The notes under the pieces are model-generated. The model was not told the origin of the DNA, made no database searches, and saw nothing but the letters and a program-made list of their open reading frames with translations. Made by a program: the position numbers and the translations under genes. A stretch of DNA of 39,670 bases from an uncultured Ignisphaera sp. (GTDB lineage Archaea; Thermoproteota; Thermoprotei_A; Sulfolobales; Ignisphaeraceae): the NCBI GenBank assembly GCA_938074605.1, contig CALJEI010000009.1, positions 1-39,670 of the forward strand. Reading direction: 5' to 3'. Shown here piece after piece: positions 16,062 through 24,378 of this stretch. How positions within the stretch are numbered: position 1 is the stretch's first letter; every line of letters begins with the position of its first letter.

Positions 16062-16796
16062 ATGTCGTTAACTACAGTAGATCTACTTATTAAACTAGCT
16101 AATGAGATTAGAGATGAGAATTTAAGATCTTTAGTGATAAACATAATTAATAATCCAAGGCTTAGCTTTACATCTATAGAACCTTTAATTAGTATAGCTG
16201 ATTCTCCAGCTGCTCCACGAAAACACCATATGTTTTCAGGAGGACTTATACTACACACTATTAGTGTTACCAAAATTGCACTAGCTATACAAAAGATTTT
16301 TGAAGAGGTATATGGGGTTAAAGCTAATTGCGATTTAGTTTTAGCAGCAGCAATTCTACATGATATATACAAGTATTATCAATATGATAGAGATATTACC
16401 AATGGCGGTTATAGGCCTAGAGATGATTGGTATCTTAGCCACGACTATGCAATAGTTGCTGAAATAGCGAGAAGAGGTGGTGGGGATGATCTTATAAGAG
16501 TTGTTTCAGAAGTTCATGGTGTTGCACCAATAACTACACTTGAAGGCTTAATAGTTCATTTAGCTGATTCCATAGATGCAAGATTTGGTGAATATATACA
16601 AACTGAAATTCTTTCAGCTATAAAAAACTTTGGACTTGAAGAAAAGGGATGTAAACCTGTATCACTACTAGATACAGCTATAAGAAAACTTGGGGCATCA
16701 ACAATATTTCAAAATATTAAGGATAGAGTAAAACTTTATGAACTGTTTAATACAGTATGTACCCAACCTCACCAAACACTAGATACACCTCCCTAA
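16062..16796 (+). CDS. HD-domain metal-dependent phosphohydrolase (YhaM-like)
   Basis: 244 residues with a full HD motif. The order is P-A-A-P-R-K-H-H-M-F-S-G-G-L near residue 47, with the first His of the site in L-I-L-H-T near 64, A-I-L-H-D-I-Y-K-Y near 101 (HD pair), a downstream H in V-S-E-V-H-G near 150, and D in L-A-D-S-I-D-A near 166. The P-A-A-x-R-x-H-H-x-x-x-G-G-L arrangement is that of the YhaM 3'-5' exoribonuclease HD domain, here without its N-terminal OB fold. Likely substrate is a nucleotide or short RNA/DNA, which fits the deoC operon. The exact substrate is unknown. Confidence 0.8.
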   Translation: MSLTTVDLLIKLANEIRDENLRSLVINIINNPRLSFTSIEPLISIADSPAAPRKHHMFSGGLILHTISVTKIALAIQKIFEEVYGVKANCDLVLAAAILHDIYKYYQYDRDITNGGYRPRDDWYLSHDYAIVAEIARRGGGDDLIRVVSEVHGVAPITTLEGLIVHLADSIDARFGEYIQTEILSAIKNFGLEEKGCKPVSLLDTAIRKLGASTIFQNIKDRVKLYELFNTVCTQPHQTLDTPP

Positions 16797-16933
16797 AATA
16801 ATTCATAGAGCTAAGAGGATATTCATTAATGATAGGCAATAGCCGTACTAAGGAATTTAGTTGTCTATCACATTAAACTTTATACTATATTTTGAAGTAG
16901 CTATAAAAAATGTTTTAACTTAAACAAATTTGG

Positions 16934-17227
16934 CTATTGTTTTTGTGCAAGTTCTTCTTCAGTCTTTCTTCTCTTTATAGCTCTATCAAATACTATCCAA
17001 TTTCTATACCATTCCTCATTTTCCTTCTTAAGTAGTTCTAGAATTGCGCGTGTAAGATCTCGAGCTGAAATCTCATTTACATTTTGCTCAAGTAGTCTTC
17101 CCTCAATTATTTTAGCTATCTTTCTTGCAACTTCAGGTGTTGCTCCAGCTTTAAGACAGCTAACAACTATCTTCTCTGGTATGAATTCTTCTTTAGAACC
17201 ATCCCTCTTGACTATAGTTATGGGCAT
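16934..17227 (-). CDS. Stand-alone ATP-cone domain protein
   Basis: About 97 residues consisting almost only of an ATP-cone: P-I-T-I-V-K-R-D-G-S-K-E-E-F at the start (the classical V-x-K-R-D-G signature), K-I-V-V-S-C-L-K-A-G-A, and I-S-A-R-D-L-T-R-A-I-L-E-L. ATP-cones bind ATP/dATP and regulate ribonucleotide reductases or, with a zinc ribbon, form NrdR. Neither a zinc ribbon nor a reductase domain is present, so this is a lone nucleotide-sensing domain. The ATG has GGAGGT 4 nt upstream, which decides the start; an upstream ATG six codons earlier is less likely. The A+T-rich promoter (near 17268-17280) faces the divergent P-loop gene. Confidence 0.82.
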   Translation of the reverse strand: MPITIVKRDGSKEEFIPEKIVVSCLKAGATPEVARKIAKIIEGRLLEQNVNEISARDLTRAILELLKKENEEWYRNWIVFDRAIKRRKTEEELAQKQ

Positions 17228-17348
17228 GTTACCTCCACCTAACATACTCTAGCTAGGAAGAAGTGTTATAAAATTTTATGAAGTATAGTAGTATATCCAA
17301 TATATGCTTATAATACTTGAATAGAGTTTTTATTGATGTGGAGATAGT

Positions 17349-18215
17349 ATGGTTAGGGTATTGATATCAGGGCTCCTTACATATGACTCTGGTAAAACAT
17401 GGCTAGGGATCACACTTGCTAAAAGACTTTTATCACATGGGGTTAGTGTTGGAGTCTATAAACCTATTGCTGGACATAATGCATGGAGCCAGTATTCAAC
17501 TGTTGTAGAGAGCTTTAAAAGAGGGGTTTTGGTTGGTGAGGATGTGCTTAAATACACCAGCATACTTAAGGATGTTGATATAGAGCTTATGAATCCTATT
17601 GACATATTGTTAGCACCCCCTGATCCACTGATCTATCCTGGTATCAATATCTATAGTTATCTCTATGATATAGAGAATCAATTTGGGCAAATTGTTTTAG
17701 CTAGAATAAGCCTTTGTTTAAAGAGAGTAACACAACATCTTATGTTTAAAAATAACGTTAGAAGAGTAGCTCCACCACTGAGAGACGAACTTGAACAGCT
17801 ATCAGCAAAGCTAAATGCTATTGAAGATAGTCTCGATAGTTTTATTCAGAGGTTGAGGAGTAGCGATATAGAGAATGAGCTAATGGGATGTCTTGAAAGA
17901 ATAGAGCTGGGAAGAGATGTTATACTTATTGAGTCGTTCAACAATGCTATAGCACCCTTTAGAAGGATACTTGATGATATTGACGTACTGCTTGTAGTTG
18001 CTCCAAGTATCGTAGCAATCTATAGAGATGATAGAGCTATTATAAAAGCTGTTAACGAAGCTGTTAATAGATATGGTGAAAAAGGCTTTGAGGCAGTACA
18101 CCTCCTATCTAGGGTAAGGCCCAGCACAACATTCTATATTAGACCACGGAAAAATATAGATGAATACGATGAAGCTATAGAGCAGCTAGCTAAAGCCATA
18201 ATATCAACACAATAA
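17349..18215 (+). CDS. Predicted P-loop ATPase/GTPase, dethiobiotin-synthase-like fold
   Basis: 288 residues. The N-terminus has the start strand V-R-V-L-I-S-G followed by L-L-T-Y-D-S-G-K-T-W, a deviant Walker A with the S-G-K-T core, as in BioD/CobQ-type P-loop NTPases. Later, V-I-L-I-E-S-F-N-N (near residue 195) and V-L-L-V-V-A-P-S (near 217) are the hydrophobic strands of the Walker B and next strand. A coiled-coil-like helix (D-E-L-E-Q-L-S-A-K-L-N-A-I-E) is inserted at residues 142-165. This matches archaeal predicted P-loop ATPases of unknown role. It is not biotin synthesis by context; it diverges from a lone ATP-cone protein. Confidence 0.65.
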   Translation: MVRVLISGLLTYDSGKTWLGITLAKRLLSHGVSVGVYKPIAGHNAWSQYSTVVESFKRGVLVGEDVLKYTSILKDVDIELMNPIDILLAPPDPLIYPGINIYSYLYDIENQFGQIVLARISLCLKRVTQHLMFKNNVRRVAPPLRDELEQLSAKLNAIEDSLDSFIQRLRSSDIENELMGCLERIELGRDVILIESFNNAIAPFRRILDDIDVLLVVAPSIVAIYRDDRAIIKAVNEAVNRYGEKGFEAVHLLSRVRPSTTFYIRPRKNIDEYDEAIEQLAKAIISTQ

Positions 18216-18300
18216 TTAACATTTATACAACAGCTATAATGTGGATACCGTGATCACTAGCATAAGTAAAAACTCTATTCGGTCTAAACACAAGCTACGC

Positions 18301-18331
18301 TATAGCTAAATCTTCAATGGATTTAGCTATA
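18301..18331. repeat. Perfect 12-bp inverted repeat, 7-nt loop
   Basis: TATAGCTAAATC (18301-18312) is repeated in inverse complement at 18320-18331 around TTCAATG. It lies about 85 bp after the stop of the P-loop gene and 570 bp before the corrinoid gene. It could be a transcript-end hairpin or a dimeric-protein site. No T-run follows, so the terminator reading is weak. Confidence 0.55.
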
Positions 18332-18858
18332 ATTAAGCCTCAATCATATTTCTATTCATGGAGATAGCACTACGATTCTTTAGTATAAACGTTAAGCAAA
18401 GTCTTTTTAAGAAGCAGCTACTATAGGTCTTTCACTTTCTAGCTCAACATATGGTAGACATTCAATACTCTTAATAAATATTATTAATAGGAGGGAAGGA
18501 TTAAGCCTGATGCCAATAAATATTTAAGGCTAGTGCTACAGGATTGTAAACATGGATGACAGTACTTTATACTTGGCTTAATTTGAATTCTATATAGTTG
18601 CCGAAAAACCTTTGTTCACTTGAAGACGATATTTCTTATCAATGATATTACTATCTATATTCATCTCAATTAGATTGTTAGTTTAAGCCTACCCTTAATC
18701 ATAGATGCTATAGAATTGAGTTGAGTAGTGCCAAGTTTAGTAGCATCAAAGTTCTACACAATCTAGTTTATTAGCAGTCATCTAAATTAAAACAATGCCA
18801 ACTCAACACCATGTACTATTTCACTATGTAGCTGATCAACCTCATGACAACACGAAGA

Positions 18859-18868
18859 TTTATATATT
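18859..18868 (+). promoter_or_regulatory. TATA box of the corrinoid-methyltransferase operon
   Basis: TTTATATATT, placing the transcription start near 18888. That leaves about 15 nt to the GTG at 18903, with AGGTG at 18892-18896 as ribosome-binding site. This spacing is the reason I prefer 18903 over the upstream GTG at 18894. Confidence 0.5.
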
Positions 18869-18902
18869 ATACCACCTCTAACACCTGCTACAGGTGTATG
18901 TG

Positions 18903-19562
18903 GTGAATCTTAATAAAGAGGATTTACTCAATAGATTGAAGGAAGCAACAATCAATGGTGATTCTGATGAGGTTGCTAGACTATCTAAAAAGGTTATTGA
19001 GTTAGGTATTGATCCTCTTGAGGCTGTTGAAAAGGCGTTGGTTAAAGGAGTTATTGAGTTAGGGGATAAGTGGATTAGTGGTGAAGTCTTCATATCTGAC
19101 ATTATTGCTGCTGCTGATGCTATGAAGGCAGGTCTATCTATTCTTAAGAGTGAAATAATTAAGAGAGGCAAATCTATTAAGTATTTAGGAAGGATAGTTA
19201 TCGGTACTGTTGAGGGCGATATTCATGATATTGGTAAAAGTATTGTTGCAGCATTGTTAGAGGCTTCAGGTTTTGAGGTAATTGATCTAGGTATTGATGT
19301 ACCTCCACAGAAGTTTATAGAGGCAATAAGACAGTACAATCCAGATGTAATTGGTATGAGTGCTCTAATGACTACTACGATGCTTAAGCAAAGGGAGACT
19401 ATAGAGGCGATAAAACAAGCTGGTTTGAGGGATAGAGTTAAAATTGTTGTAGGTGGTGCTCCAACAACTGAAGAGTGGGCTGGGGAGATAGGCGCCGATG
19501 GATGGGCACCTGATGCAATTAGTGCTGTTGAATTAGTTAAAAGGCTACTAAATATTGTATAA
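18903..19562 (+). CDS. Corrinoid (cobalamin-binding methyl-carrier) protein, MtbC/MttC/MtgC type
   Basis: About 219 residues, two domains. Residues 1-85 are the helical cap (L-L-N-R-L-K-E-A, A-L-V-K-G-V-I-E-L-G-D-K-W). Residues 95-219 form the Rossmann-like B12-binding domain with G-D-I-H-D-I-G-K (His as lower cobalt ligand, near residue 108), D-L-G-I-D-V-P-P near 130, G-M-S-A-L-M-T-T-T-M near 151, and V-G-G-A-P-T-T near 180. It accepts a methyl group on Co(I) from the partner methyltransferase encoded next. GTG start. It lies a few bases from the methyltransferase gene, one operon with the permease behind. Organism context: such proteins are known in methylotrophic methanogens and in acetogens; no methanogenesis gene is seen here. 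Confidence 0.93.
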   Translation: MNLNKEDLLNRLKEATINGDSDEVARLSKKVIELGIDPLEAVEKALVKGVIELGDKWISGEVFISDIIAAADAMKAGLSILKSEIIKRGKSIKYLGRIVIGTVEGDIHDIGKSIVAALLEASGFEVIDLGIDVPPQKFIEAIRQYNPDVIGMSALMTTTMLKQRETIEAIKQAGLRDRVKIVVGGAPTTEEWAGEIGADGWAPDAISAVELVKRLLNIV

Positions 19563-19572
19563 GGTGATCCCC

Positions 19573-21021
19573 TTGGCTAAACCCAGGATAGAGGTTCTTG
19601 ACAAGGAGGAGGTTCTTGAAATACATGAGCGATCACTTAATATTATCAGTAGAGTAGGTGTAAAGATAGAGCATGAAGAAGCTCTTAAACTACTATACAG
19701 TATTGGTGCTAATGTAGATTTTAGCAAGAGAATTGCCAAAATACCTGAGTATATTGTTAGAGAAGCTCTAAAGAGAACACCAAGCTGTGTAAGGCTCTAT
19801 CATAGAGATGGTAAGCAATACATCGAACTATATGGATGGAACACCTACTTCGTTGTAGGTTCTGCAGCCTACTACTACATGGATTTAAGAAATGAAGTTA
19901 GAAGACCGCTATCAAAAGATTTAGCTGATGTAGCAAAGGTTACAGACTATCTACCAAATACACATTTAATGTCAACAGCACTAGTTCCAGCTGATATATC
20001 TGAGGTTCTTGCTGATCGTTGGAGAATGTATGTTGTTATGAAGAACTGTTCTAAGCCTATAGATACAGGTGCCTTTACAATGGAGGGAGTACCGGATGCT
20101 GCAAAGCTTATGGCTGCCGTAGTTGGTGAGGAGAATATCAGTAAAAAACCCTTTATGATATTTGCTGTGTGTTCCTCACCACCACTTAAATGGAGTGCCC
20201 TAACAACACAGAATCTAATGGACTGTGCAAGATATGGTATACCAGCACATATTATACCAATGCCGCAGACTGGAGGTACGGCTCCAGCAACGCTAGCAGG
20301 CGCTATTGTACAAGCAAATACTGAGTTTCTAGCAGGCCTTGTAATAGCTCAATTTACAAAGCCAGGGGCGCCTATAGTCTATAGCGGATCTCCGACGGTA
20401 TTTGATCAAAGGTTTGCAACATCCTGTACAGGCTATATAGAGGTTAGCCTTATATCAGCAGCAACCTCACAGCTTGCAAAATTCTACGGTATTCCAAGTG
20501 GATGTTATACAATGGTGAGTGATGCTAAAATTGTTGATACACAATCCTCTTTAGAAACAGCTTTTGGTGCAATGATATCAGTGTTAGCTGGTATAAATAT
20601 GGCTATAGGTTCTGGTATGCTGCTGGAGGAAAACTGTATAAGTTTAATTAAGCTTGCTATAGATGATGATATTGCTGGCTCAGCCTTGAGGTTTGCTAAA
20701 GGCATACATGTTGATATAGAGACTGTCGCTGAGAGGGTAATAGAGGAGATAGGCCCAGGTGGACTATTTCTAAAACATAGACATACACGTGATTGGTGGA
20801 GAAAAGAACATTTTATACCAAGGCTTTTCGATAAGAGAACTACAGATATGTGGAGAAAGGGTGGATCTAAAGATCTAAATACTGCTGCTAGAGAATATAT
20901 TGAAAAGATATTGAAGGAACATACACCAGAGCCCCTACCACCAGATATTGAAAAGACCCTAAGTGAGGTTATAAAGGGGATAGCGAAGAAGTATGGTATT
21001 GAGAAACTACCCGAGGTGTAG
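19573..21021 (+). CDS. MttB-family methyltransferase without pyrrolysine (glycine-betaine-type)
   Basis: About 482 residues of the trimethylamine methyltransferase (MttB/COG5598) superfamily. Characteristic blocks: N-terminal I-H-E-R-S-L-N-I-I-S-R-V-G-V-K, the F-V-V-G-S-A-A-Y-Y-Y region, P-M-P-Q-T-G-G-T-A-P-A-T-L-A-G-A near residue 240, I-V-Y-S-G-S-P near 268, and E-T-A-F-G-A-M-I-S near 330. The pyrrolysine-containing TMA enzymes have an in-frame amber codon; none occurs inside this frame (its normal stop is TAG). Non-Pyl members demethylate quaternary amines such as glycine betaine, carnitine or proline betaine, so a methylated amine is the likely substrate. The TTG start follows AAGGTGATC by 3 nt; the frame opens 6 codons upstream (TTG 19555, GTG 19564). 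Next to its corrinoid protein. Confidence 0.88.
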   Translation: MAKPRIEVLDKEEVLEIHERSLNIISRVGVKIEHEEALKLLYSIGANVDFSKRIAKIPEYIVREALKRTPSCVRLYHRDGKQYIELYGWNTYFVVGSAAYYYMDLRNEVRRPLSKDLADVAKVTDYLPNTHLMSTALVPADISEVLADRWRMYVVMKNCSKPIDTGAFTMEGVPDAAKLMAAVVGEENISKKPFMIFAVCSSPPLKWSALTTQNLMDCARYGIPAHIIPMPQTGGTAPATLAGAIVQANTEFLAGLVIAQFTKPGAPIVYSGSPTVFDQRFATSCTGYIEVSLISAATSQLAKFYGIPSGCYTMVSDAKIVDTQSSLETAFGAMISVLAGINMAIGSGMLLEENCISLIKLAIDDDIAGSALRFAKGIHVDIETVAERVIEEIGPGGLFLKHRHTRDWWRKEHFIPRLFDKRTTDMWRKGGSKDLNTAAREYIEKILKEHTPEPLPPDIEKTLSEVIKGIAKKYGIEKLPEV

Positions 21022-21028
21022 ATAGGCC

Positions 21029-22546
21029 ATGGCGAGCTCATTAAGAAAAGAACTTGGTATAGTTCTACTCACAGGTATAGGTATTGGTGCAGTTATAGGC
21101 TCTGGTATATATACCCTTCCAGGACTTATAGCATCTGTTTCTGGACCCCTCTCAATTACAGCCATAGTACTAATGGGTGTAATAACCTTTATACTAATGT
21201 ATATACTTGCAAAGCTTGGTAGAATGTATCCTAGGGCTGGTGGTCTGTATTATTTTGCTAGAGAGGTTCTAGGGGATCTTGCAGGGTTTATAACAGGTCT
21301 TAGCTATTATTTCTGTTGTTTCATAGGTACTGCAGCCATAATCTATGCATTCCTTCTATATCTCTCATACTATATACCTAATATTGTTATAGGTTTAACC
21401 CTCACGCCGCTGGGTACAGCTATAGCCATAGTGATATTAGCTATAGTAACAGCAATTAATATTATTGGTGTAAAGTATGGTGCTGGACTAAACTTTATAT
21501 TAACAATTGCTAGAATAGCACCTCTATTAGCATTTATAGCAATAGCGTTTACAAGAATTAATATAGGTAATTTTGAGCCATTTGCACCATATGGACTTGG
21601 AAGTATAGGGCTTGCAGTAGCATTTGGCTTCTGGATGTTTGTTGGTTTTGAGAGCGTTGTACTGGTTGGTGAGGAGGTTAAGGAGCCTGAGAAGATAATA
21701 GTAAGAGCAGCCATGGCAACGGTAGCTATAGTTACTACAATCTACATACTGCTTATAGTGTCATTTACAGGGGCTATAGACTGGGAAGGTCTAGGGATAG
21801 CTAGAGGGGACTGGGGAGCGTTAGGAGAACTCTCATCACCTTTAGCTGATGTCTCTAGAGCTCTTGGGGTAGTAGGGTTAGCTGAGCTAATGGTTATAGG
21901 AGCTGTTATTGCATCAGCTGGCTGTTTTAGTGATTGGGTATTGCTCCAAGGACGTGTAGCCTATGCTCTTGCTCGTGAGGATAGATTTTGGAAGCCTATA
22001 GCATATGTAAATCCGCGCTTTGGAACGCCATCAAGAGCATTAATACTATCATCACTACTAACAGCAATAATTATGATATTGATTCCAAGCTTCCCCAACG
22101 TTATACTAATTGCAATGATAACAGAGTTTATACCCTACGGCATCTCAGCGCTAAGCCTCTCATCAATAGCGGGACACAGCCGAAAGATGATGGCTATAGG
22201 GGCTATAGGCTTTCTTCTAGCTTCCCTATATATATACTGGGCTTGTTGGCCATGGACGCTTACAGGCACCATACTAGCTATATTGAGCCTTATACTCTAT
22301 CCAATTATAGTAAAGAGCTCCTCACTATTCTTAAAAGAGCTAAAGAGAAATACCTGGTACATTGTATACTTAATTGGACTAACACTAATTTCACTACTAG
22401 GCGATGCAATGTTTGAATACAACAACTTTCTACCAATATCACCCCTAAACATATTTACTACACCAATAGATGTGGTTGTCATTATAATATTTGGAATTGC
22501 AATATTTACATGGGCTATAAAGACGCAGAAGTCAAAAATGTCTTAG
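21029..22546 (+). CDS. APC-superfamily amino acid/amine permease
   Basis: 505 residues with about 12 hydrophobic helices. The first contains G-I-G-I-G-A-V-I-G-S-G-I-Y, the G-x-G-x-x-x-G signature of TM1 in the APC (amino acid-polyamine-organocation) family, and a second characteristic block is G-F-W-M-F-V-G-F-E-S-V-V-L-V-G-E-E near residue 205. Acidic residues in cytoplasmic loops (E-E-V-K-E-P-E-K) fit the inner face. It starts 7 bp after the methyltransferase stop, so it is co-transcribed and probably imports the substrate of the methyltransferase. A T-run (22561-22566) follows the stop. Confidence 0.88.
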   Translation: MASSLRKELGIVLLTGIGIGAVIGSGIYTLPGLIASVSGPLSITAIVLMGVITFILMYILAKLGRMYPRAGGLYYFAREVLGDLAGFITGLSYYFCCFIGTAAIIYAFLLYLSYYIPNIVIGLTLTPLGTAIAIVILAIVTAINIIGVKYGAGLNFILTIARIAPLLAFIAIAFTRINIGNFEPFAPYGLGSIGLAVAFGFWMFVGFESVVLVGEEVKEPEKIIVRAAMATVAIVTTIYILLIVSFTGAIDWEGLGIARGDWGALGELSSPLADVSRALGVVGLAELMVIGAVIASAGCFSDWVLLQGRVAYALAREDRFWKPIAYVNPRFGTPSRALILSSLLTAIIMILIPSFPNVILIAMITEFIPYGISALSLSSIAGHSRKMMAIGAIGFLLASLYIYWACWPWTLTGTILAILSLILYPIIVKSSSLFLKELKRNTWYIVYLIGLTLISLLGDAMFEYNNFLPISPLNIFTTPIDVVVIIIFGIAIFTWAIKTQKSKMS

Positions 22547-22814
22547 TTCCAAAATCAATATTTTTTAACCTCAATTTTCTATCTAATTCCATAAGATGCA
22601 ATTTCGACTCAGCAAAACCTTACTACAAGTTTTATAGGGAGATTATGTTCATAGAATTTTGAAACTCTTATAATAAAATTTAGATCTATTAGAGGCCAAA
22701 AACCTAACGTTGATAGGTACATAAAGGTATTTTAGTTTAGTATGGTTTATAGAGTTGAGATGGAACAACATGATGATGAGGAAGAGCCGAAGTGATTTAA
22801 TGAGCGGATTATCC
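22547..22814. other. Spacer with terminator and C/D RNA
   Basis: Between the permease and the convergent MFS gene. It holds the T-tract terminator and, at its right end, the C/D box RNA. The middle (22580-22760) is A+T-rich and shows no protein-like frame. Confidence 0.4.
22561..22577 (+). terminator. Probable T-tract terminator of the corrinoid-methyltransferase-permease operon
   Basis: TTTTTT at 22561-22566 followed closely by further T-rich sequence, 15 bp after the permease stop. Archaeal RNA polymerase terminates at such tracts without a hairpin. No competing gene is present on the plus strand. Confidence 0.4.
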
Positions 22815-22824
22815 TCAGCTGAAA
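22771..22824 (+). ncRNA. C/D box guide sRNA (2'-O-methylation guide) no. 2
   Basis: C box ATGATGA is at 22773-22779, then a 12-nt guide, a D'-like GTGA at 22792-22795, a 4-nt spacer, a C'-like ATGAGCG at 22800-22806, a 12-nt guide and a D box CTGA at 22819-22822. Outer boxes are perfect and inner ones degenerate, as is common in archaea; both guides are exactly 12 nt. ATGG just upstream and CCAT just downstream could pair as a terminal stem. The D' guide is complementary to TCGGCTCTTCC, a sequence conserved in 23S rRNA domain V. The 3' end overlaps the last codon of the convergent MFS gene by a few bases. The D target was not recognised. Confidence 0.65.
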
Positions 22825-24011
22825 CCATATTTTCTATATAATCTATCGACTATAGAGTAGAGTAGTATTGATGTTAATAGCAATGCTGAGGATAGAAATA
22901 TGCCGTATTCCATAGAATTTGTGGCTGCAACTATATAGCCATTTACAATAGATGAGAATATGCCTGAGAAGGGCCCTGCTAAAGTATATATAGCACTAAA
23001 TCTACCGATAATATCCATGGGTATAACTTCATTTACTATAGACCAAAATGATGGTGTTGAAATTCTGTACATTATAACGGATAGCAATATAGATGCCATT
23101 CTAATTGTAGGTGGGCTGAAGAGTACTGAAGATAGTAGCAGAATAGTGGATGGTATTAGCCCTATATATAGAATTGTTATCTTTCCCTTTAAACCACCTA
23201 CATTATCTGAATAATATCCTGCTGCAACCTCTAATACACTAGATACCATAGCTACTAGCACCATATAAATTGCAATATAGTTATAGCTATATCCAAGCTC
23301 CTTTACTAAAAATGTTGAGAGCCAGTTAACTATAAAGCTCCATGTATATAACGCAAAGAGAAAAGCTAGAAATAGAAGTATTCCTAATTTGATAATTCTA
23401 CTTCTATCTAAAATTTTGGTTCTAGAACTCTCTCTAGCTCGATTACTACTCCATATACTATCGATAGAAAATCTCCATGCAGTAACTGTAATAGGTATGT
23501 AGATAAAGCCTATAGTGCTTGCTAAAATCATTGAGTTTCTCCAATTGCTACCTATTAATGCAATAATTACATATGTGAGTGCAAGACCAATTATAGCGCC
23601 AGTATTATATAGGGCAGTTAGATAACCATATCTACGACCACTTGAATATAGTGATGTAATTTTTGCACAAACTGGCCATACGAATGGCATTGAAAAGCTT
23701 AAGAGTATTCTAGCAATAGTTAGAATAGCTAGGTTTATAGAGAATGCAGTTAGTATTGAAGATATTGAGAGTATTGTTAGAATGGCTATTAGAACTTGAA
23801 GGGGGTTAGCTCTATCTATATATCTCCCAATAGTTGGAGCTGCTATAACAGATACTAGAATCCATAGTGCCATCAAAACACCCATCAAATCATAGCCTAT
23901 ACCAAGCTCTTCTACAACAAGGGGGAGGACTGTTCCAAATAAACTAAACTGTATAAATGATACTGTTGTAAATCCTAGGCAGATTAGCGAAACTACATGC
24001 ATAACTTTCAT
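22815..24011 (-). CDS. MFS transporter (1)
   Basis: About 398 residues with 12 predicted membrane helices. The loop between helices 2 and 3 carries the MFS motif A form G-R-Y-I-D-R-A-N, and a second copy before helix 9 reads G-Y-Y-S-D-N-V-G-G-L-K-G-K, confirming two six-helix halves. The C-terminal half ends in R-L-Y-R-K-Y. The ATG is at 24011, preceded by a GTG; TATA TTTAAATTT is at about 24043-24053. Substrate is not inferable; the gene lies beside the amine module but is convergent with it and separately promoted. Confidence 0.8.
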   Translation of the reverse strand: MKVMHVVSLICLGFTTVSFIQFSLFGTVLPLVVEELGIGYDLMGVLMALWILVSVIAAPTIGRYIDRANPLQVLIAILTILSISSILTAFSINLAILTIARILLSFSMPFVWPVCAKITSLYSSGRRYGYLTALYNTGAIIGLALTYVIIALIGSNWRNSMILASTIGFIYIPITVTAWRFSIDSIWSSNRARESSRTKILDRSRIIKLGILLFLAFLFALYTWSFIVNWLSTFLVKELGYSYNYIAIYMVLVAMVSSVLEVAAGYYSDNVGGLKGKITILYIGLIPSTILLLSSVLFSPPTIRMASILLSVIMYRISTPSFWSIVNEVIPMDIIGRFSAIYTLAGPFSGIFSSIVNGYIVAATNSMEYGIFLSSALLLTSILLYSIVDRLYRKYGFS

Positions 24012-24378
24012 CACTATAGTAGCAGGGTAGATACAAATTCCAGAAATTTAAAGTTAGCCCTCCATATCTCTACTAAAGATATAATAGAAAAGTTCTACAA
24101 CACTAGATATGCTACTCTAATAAGTGATGTGCATTAGAGGTAATACTACTAGTTCTCAATAGAGAATCTCTATCCCTCCATACACACCTACTTTCTAAAA
24201 TCCACTATAAAAATATAGTGGAAGTGGTATACAATTAGCTATAACAGTATCTCATTATTTTATTGCTCAATTCCTTTTCTTTAATACATCTAAGTATTTC
24301 GTGCTAGAGGTATTTAAACGCCAAACTCCTTTAGATTATGTAGATAATTTCATTTCTTCTTCTACACATTAGATAATC
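24012..24378. other. Intergenic region, only a promoter recognised
   Basis: About 370 bp between two minus-strand transporter genes. The left end holds the promoter of the first transporter (TTTAAATTT near 24043-24053). The rest is A+T-rich with no convincing ORF or RNA. A GTGATGT near 24124 lacks any D box. Confidence 0.4.

Larger units (their letters stand above)
18216..18902. other. Intergenic region before the corrinoid/methyltransferase cluster
   Basis: About 690 bp without a gene. It holds a perfect 12-bp inverted repeat (18301-18331, listed separately) and the TATA box of the corrinoid gene. I found no protein-like frame and no RNA signature in the remainder. The length of this upstream region leaves room for regulation of the methylamine-type cluster. 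Confidence 0.45.

Noticed and set aside
19555-21021. Pyrrolysine read-through in the MttB-family gene
   Set aside because: No in-frame TAG inside the gene; the only TAG is the stop at the expected C-terminus, directly before the permease start.
21988-22416. 142-codon plus-strand frame inside the permease gene
   Set aside because: It is a different phase of the permease coding sequence with no ribosome-binding site and improbable composition.
24115-24180. GTGATGT element in the transporter spacer as a C box
   Set aside because: No CTGA follows within a plausible distance on that strand.
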